From: Nitrospirota bacterium
GTDB taxonomy: Bacteria; Nitrospirota; Thermodesulfovibrionia; Thermodesulfovibrionales; UBA1546
Direction: 5' to 3'
Assembly (NCBI GenBank): GCA_004298625.1
Contig: SCSY01000060.1
Location: 1-11,699, forward strand
Length of the DNA stretch: 11,699 bases
Shown here: one piece after another, positions 11,502-11,699 of the stretch
Layout of the letters: every line of letters starts with the position of its first letter
Numbering within the stretch: the first letter of the stretch is position 1
Notes under the pieces: model-generated
Database searches by the model: none
Told to the model about the DNA's origin: nothing
Seen by the model: the letters and a program-made list of their open reading frames with translations, nothing else
Made by a program: the position numbers and the translations under genes

Positions 11502-11699
11502 ATGATTAAAAGTTCATTGCAACTTTTTGATTTTATCGATTCATATGGAAAACCAACACCTGGCTTGGTTCCAATACGCCTTGCTTATAAAACAAAAATA
11601 TCTATTGACGAACAAGTAGCAGTTCGTGATGCTGCGACCTTTGAGCACATTGATTATATATACTTTCGACGTTTCTCAGACGGCCGTTCATCACAAATT
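11502..11699 (+). CDS. Unidentified protein, N-terminal 66 codons (runs off window end)
   Basis: An ATG at 11502, 9 nt after the HTH gene stop, opens a frame with no stop to the window end. It reads MIKSSLQLFDFIDSYGKPTP followed by GLVPIRLAYKTKISIDEQVA and a segment ending HIDYIYFRRFSDGRSSQI. The composition looks like a real globular protein. The aromatic-basic FRRFSDGRSSQ segment looks like a conserved motif and faintly recalls N-terminal parts of large restriction-methylase-type proteins, but I cannot name the family with confidence. All five arginine codons are CGN, in contrast with the AGG-dominated core genes, which suggests recent acquisition. There is no clear Shine-Dalgarno sequence. 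It is probably co-transcribed with the HTH gene. Confidence 0.6.
   Translation, partial: MIKSSLQLFDFIDSYGKPTPGLVPIRLAYKTKISIDEQVAVRDAATFEHIDYIYFRRFSDGRSSQI

Overview
This window looks like chromosomal DNA of a free-living, probably anaerobic or sediment-type bacterium. Housekeeping genes in the macromolecular-synthesis order dnaG-rpoD, a selenocysteine elongation factor (selB), a GH57 glycogen-branching enzyme, arginine codons dominated by AGG/AGA and frequent ATA isoleucine codons would fit a Nitrospirota-like or deltaproteobacterial-type genome. That placement is inference from gene content and memory only.

Layout. (1) 1-335, minus strand: the N-terminal third of SelB, cut by the window edge. 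(2) 336-639: a repeat-rich spacer with a tandem 21-bp repeat and a distant inverted decamer, then a good promoter for a NIF3/DUF34-like gene (640-1599). (3) 1627-3805: a small accessory patch with a minus-strand PIN-type toxin and ribbon-helix-helix antitoxin pair, an orphan 126-aa gene behind a perfect-consensus promoter, and a plus-strand DUF2281 antitoxin and MazF/PemK toxin pair. (4) 3870-8399: the conserved core, with dnaG, rpoD, a tRNA with CAU anticodon, a coiled-coil zinc-ribbon protein (probable TTG start 21 nt after the tRNA) and RNase HI (ATGA overlap). (5) 8437-10928: a LysR regulator and a convergent GH57 branching enzyme whose 3' ends overlap by 37 bp. (6) 10929-11699: AT-rich DNA with palindromes, six exactly phased 10-bp repeats over a perfect-consensus promoter, a small excisionase/MerR-type helix-turn-helix gene and the start of an unidentified gene. 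Both end genes use mainly CGN arginine codons, unlike the core, so this is probably the edge of an acquired island.

How the genes work together. DnaG (primer synthesis), RpoD (main sigma factor), the tRNA and RNase HI (RNA-DNA hybrid removal) form an information-processing cluster. The two toxin-antitoxin pairs sit between NIF3 and dnaG and look inserted. Five genes with no convincing Shine-Dalgarno sequence (selB, dnaG, the LysR gene, the GH57 gene and the HTH gene) each have a -10-like hexamer ending 7-11 nt before the ATG, which suggests leaderless or near-leaderless transcripts. The strongest candidates for something undescribed are the phased-decamer promoter region with its HTH gene and the unidentified gene after it.
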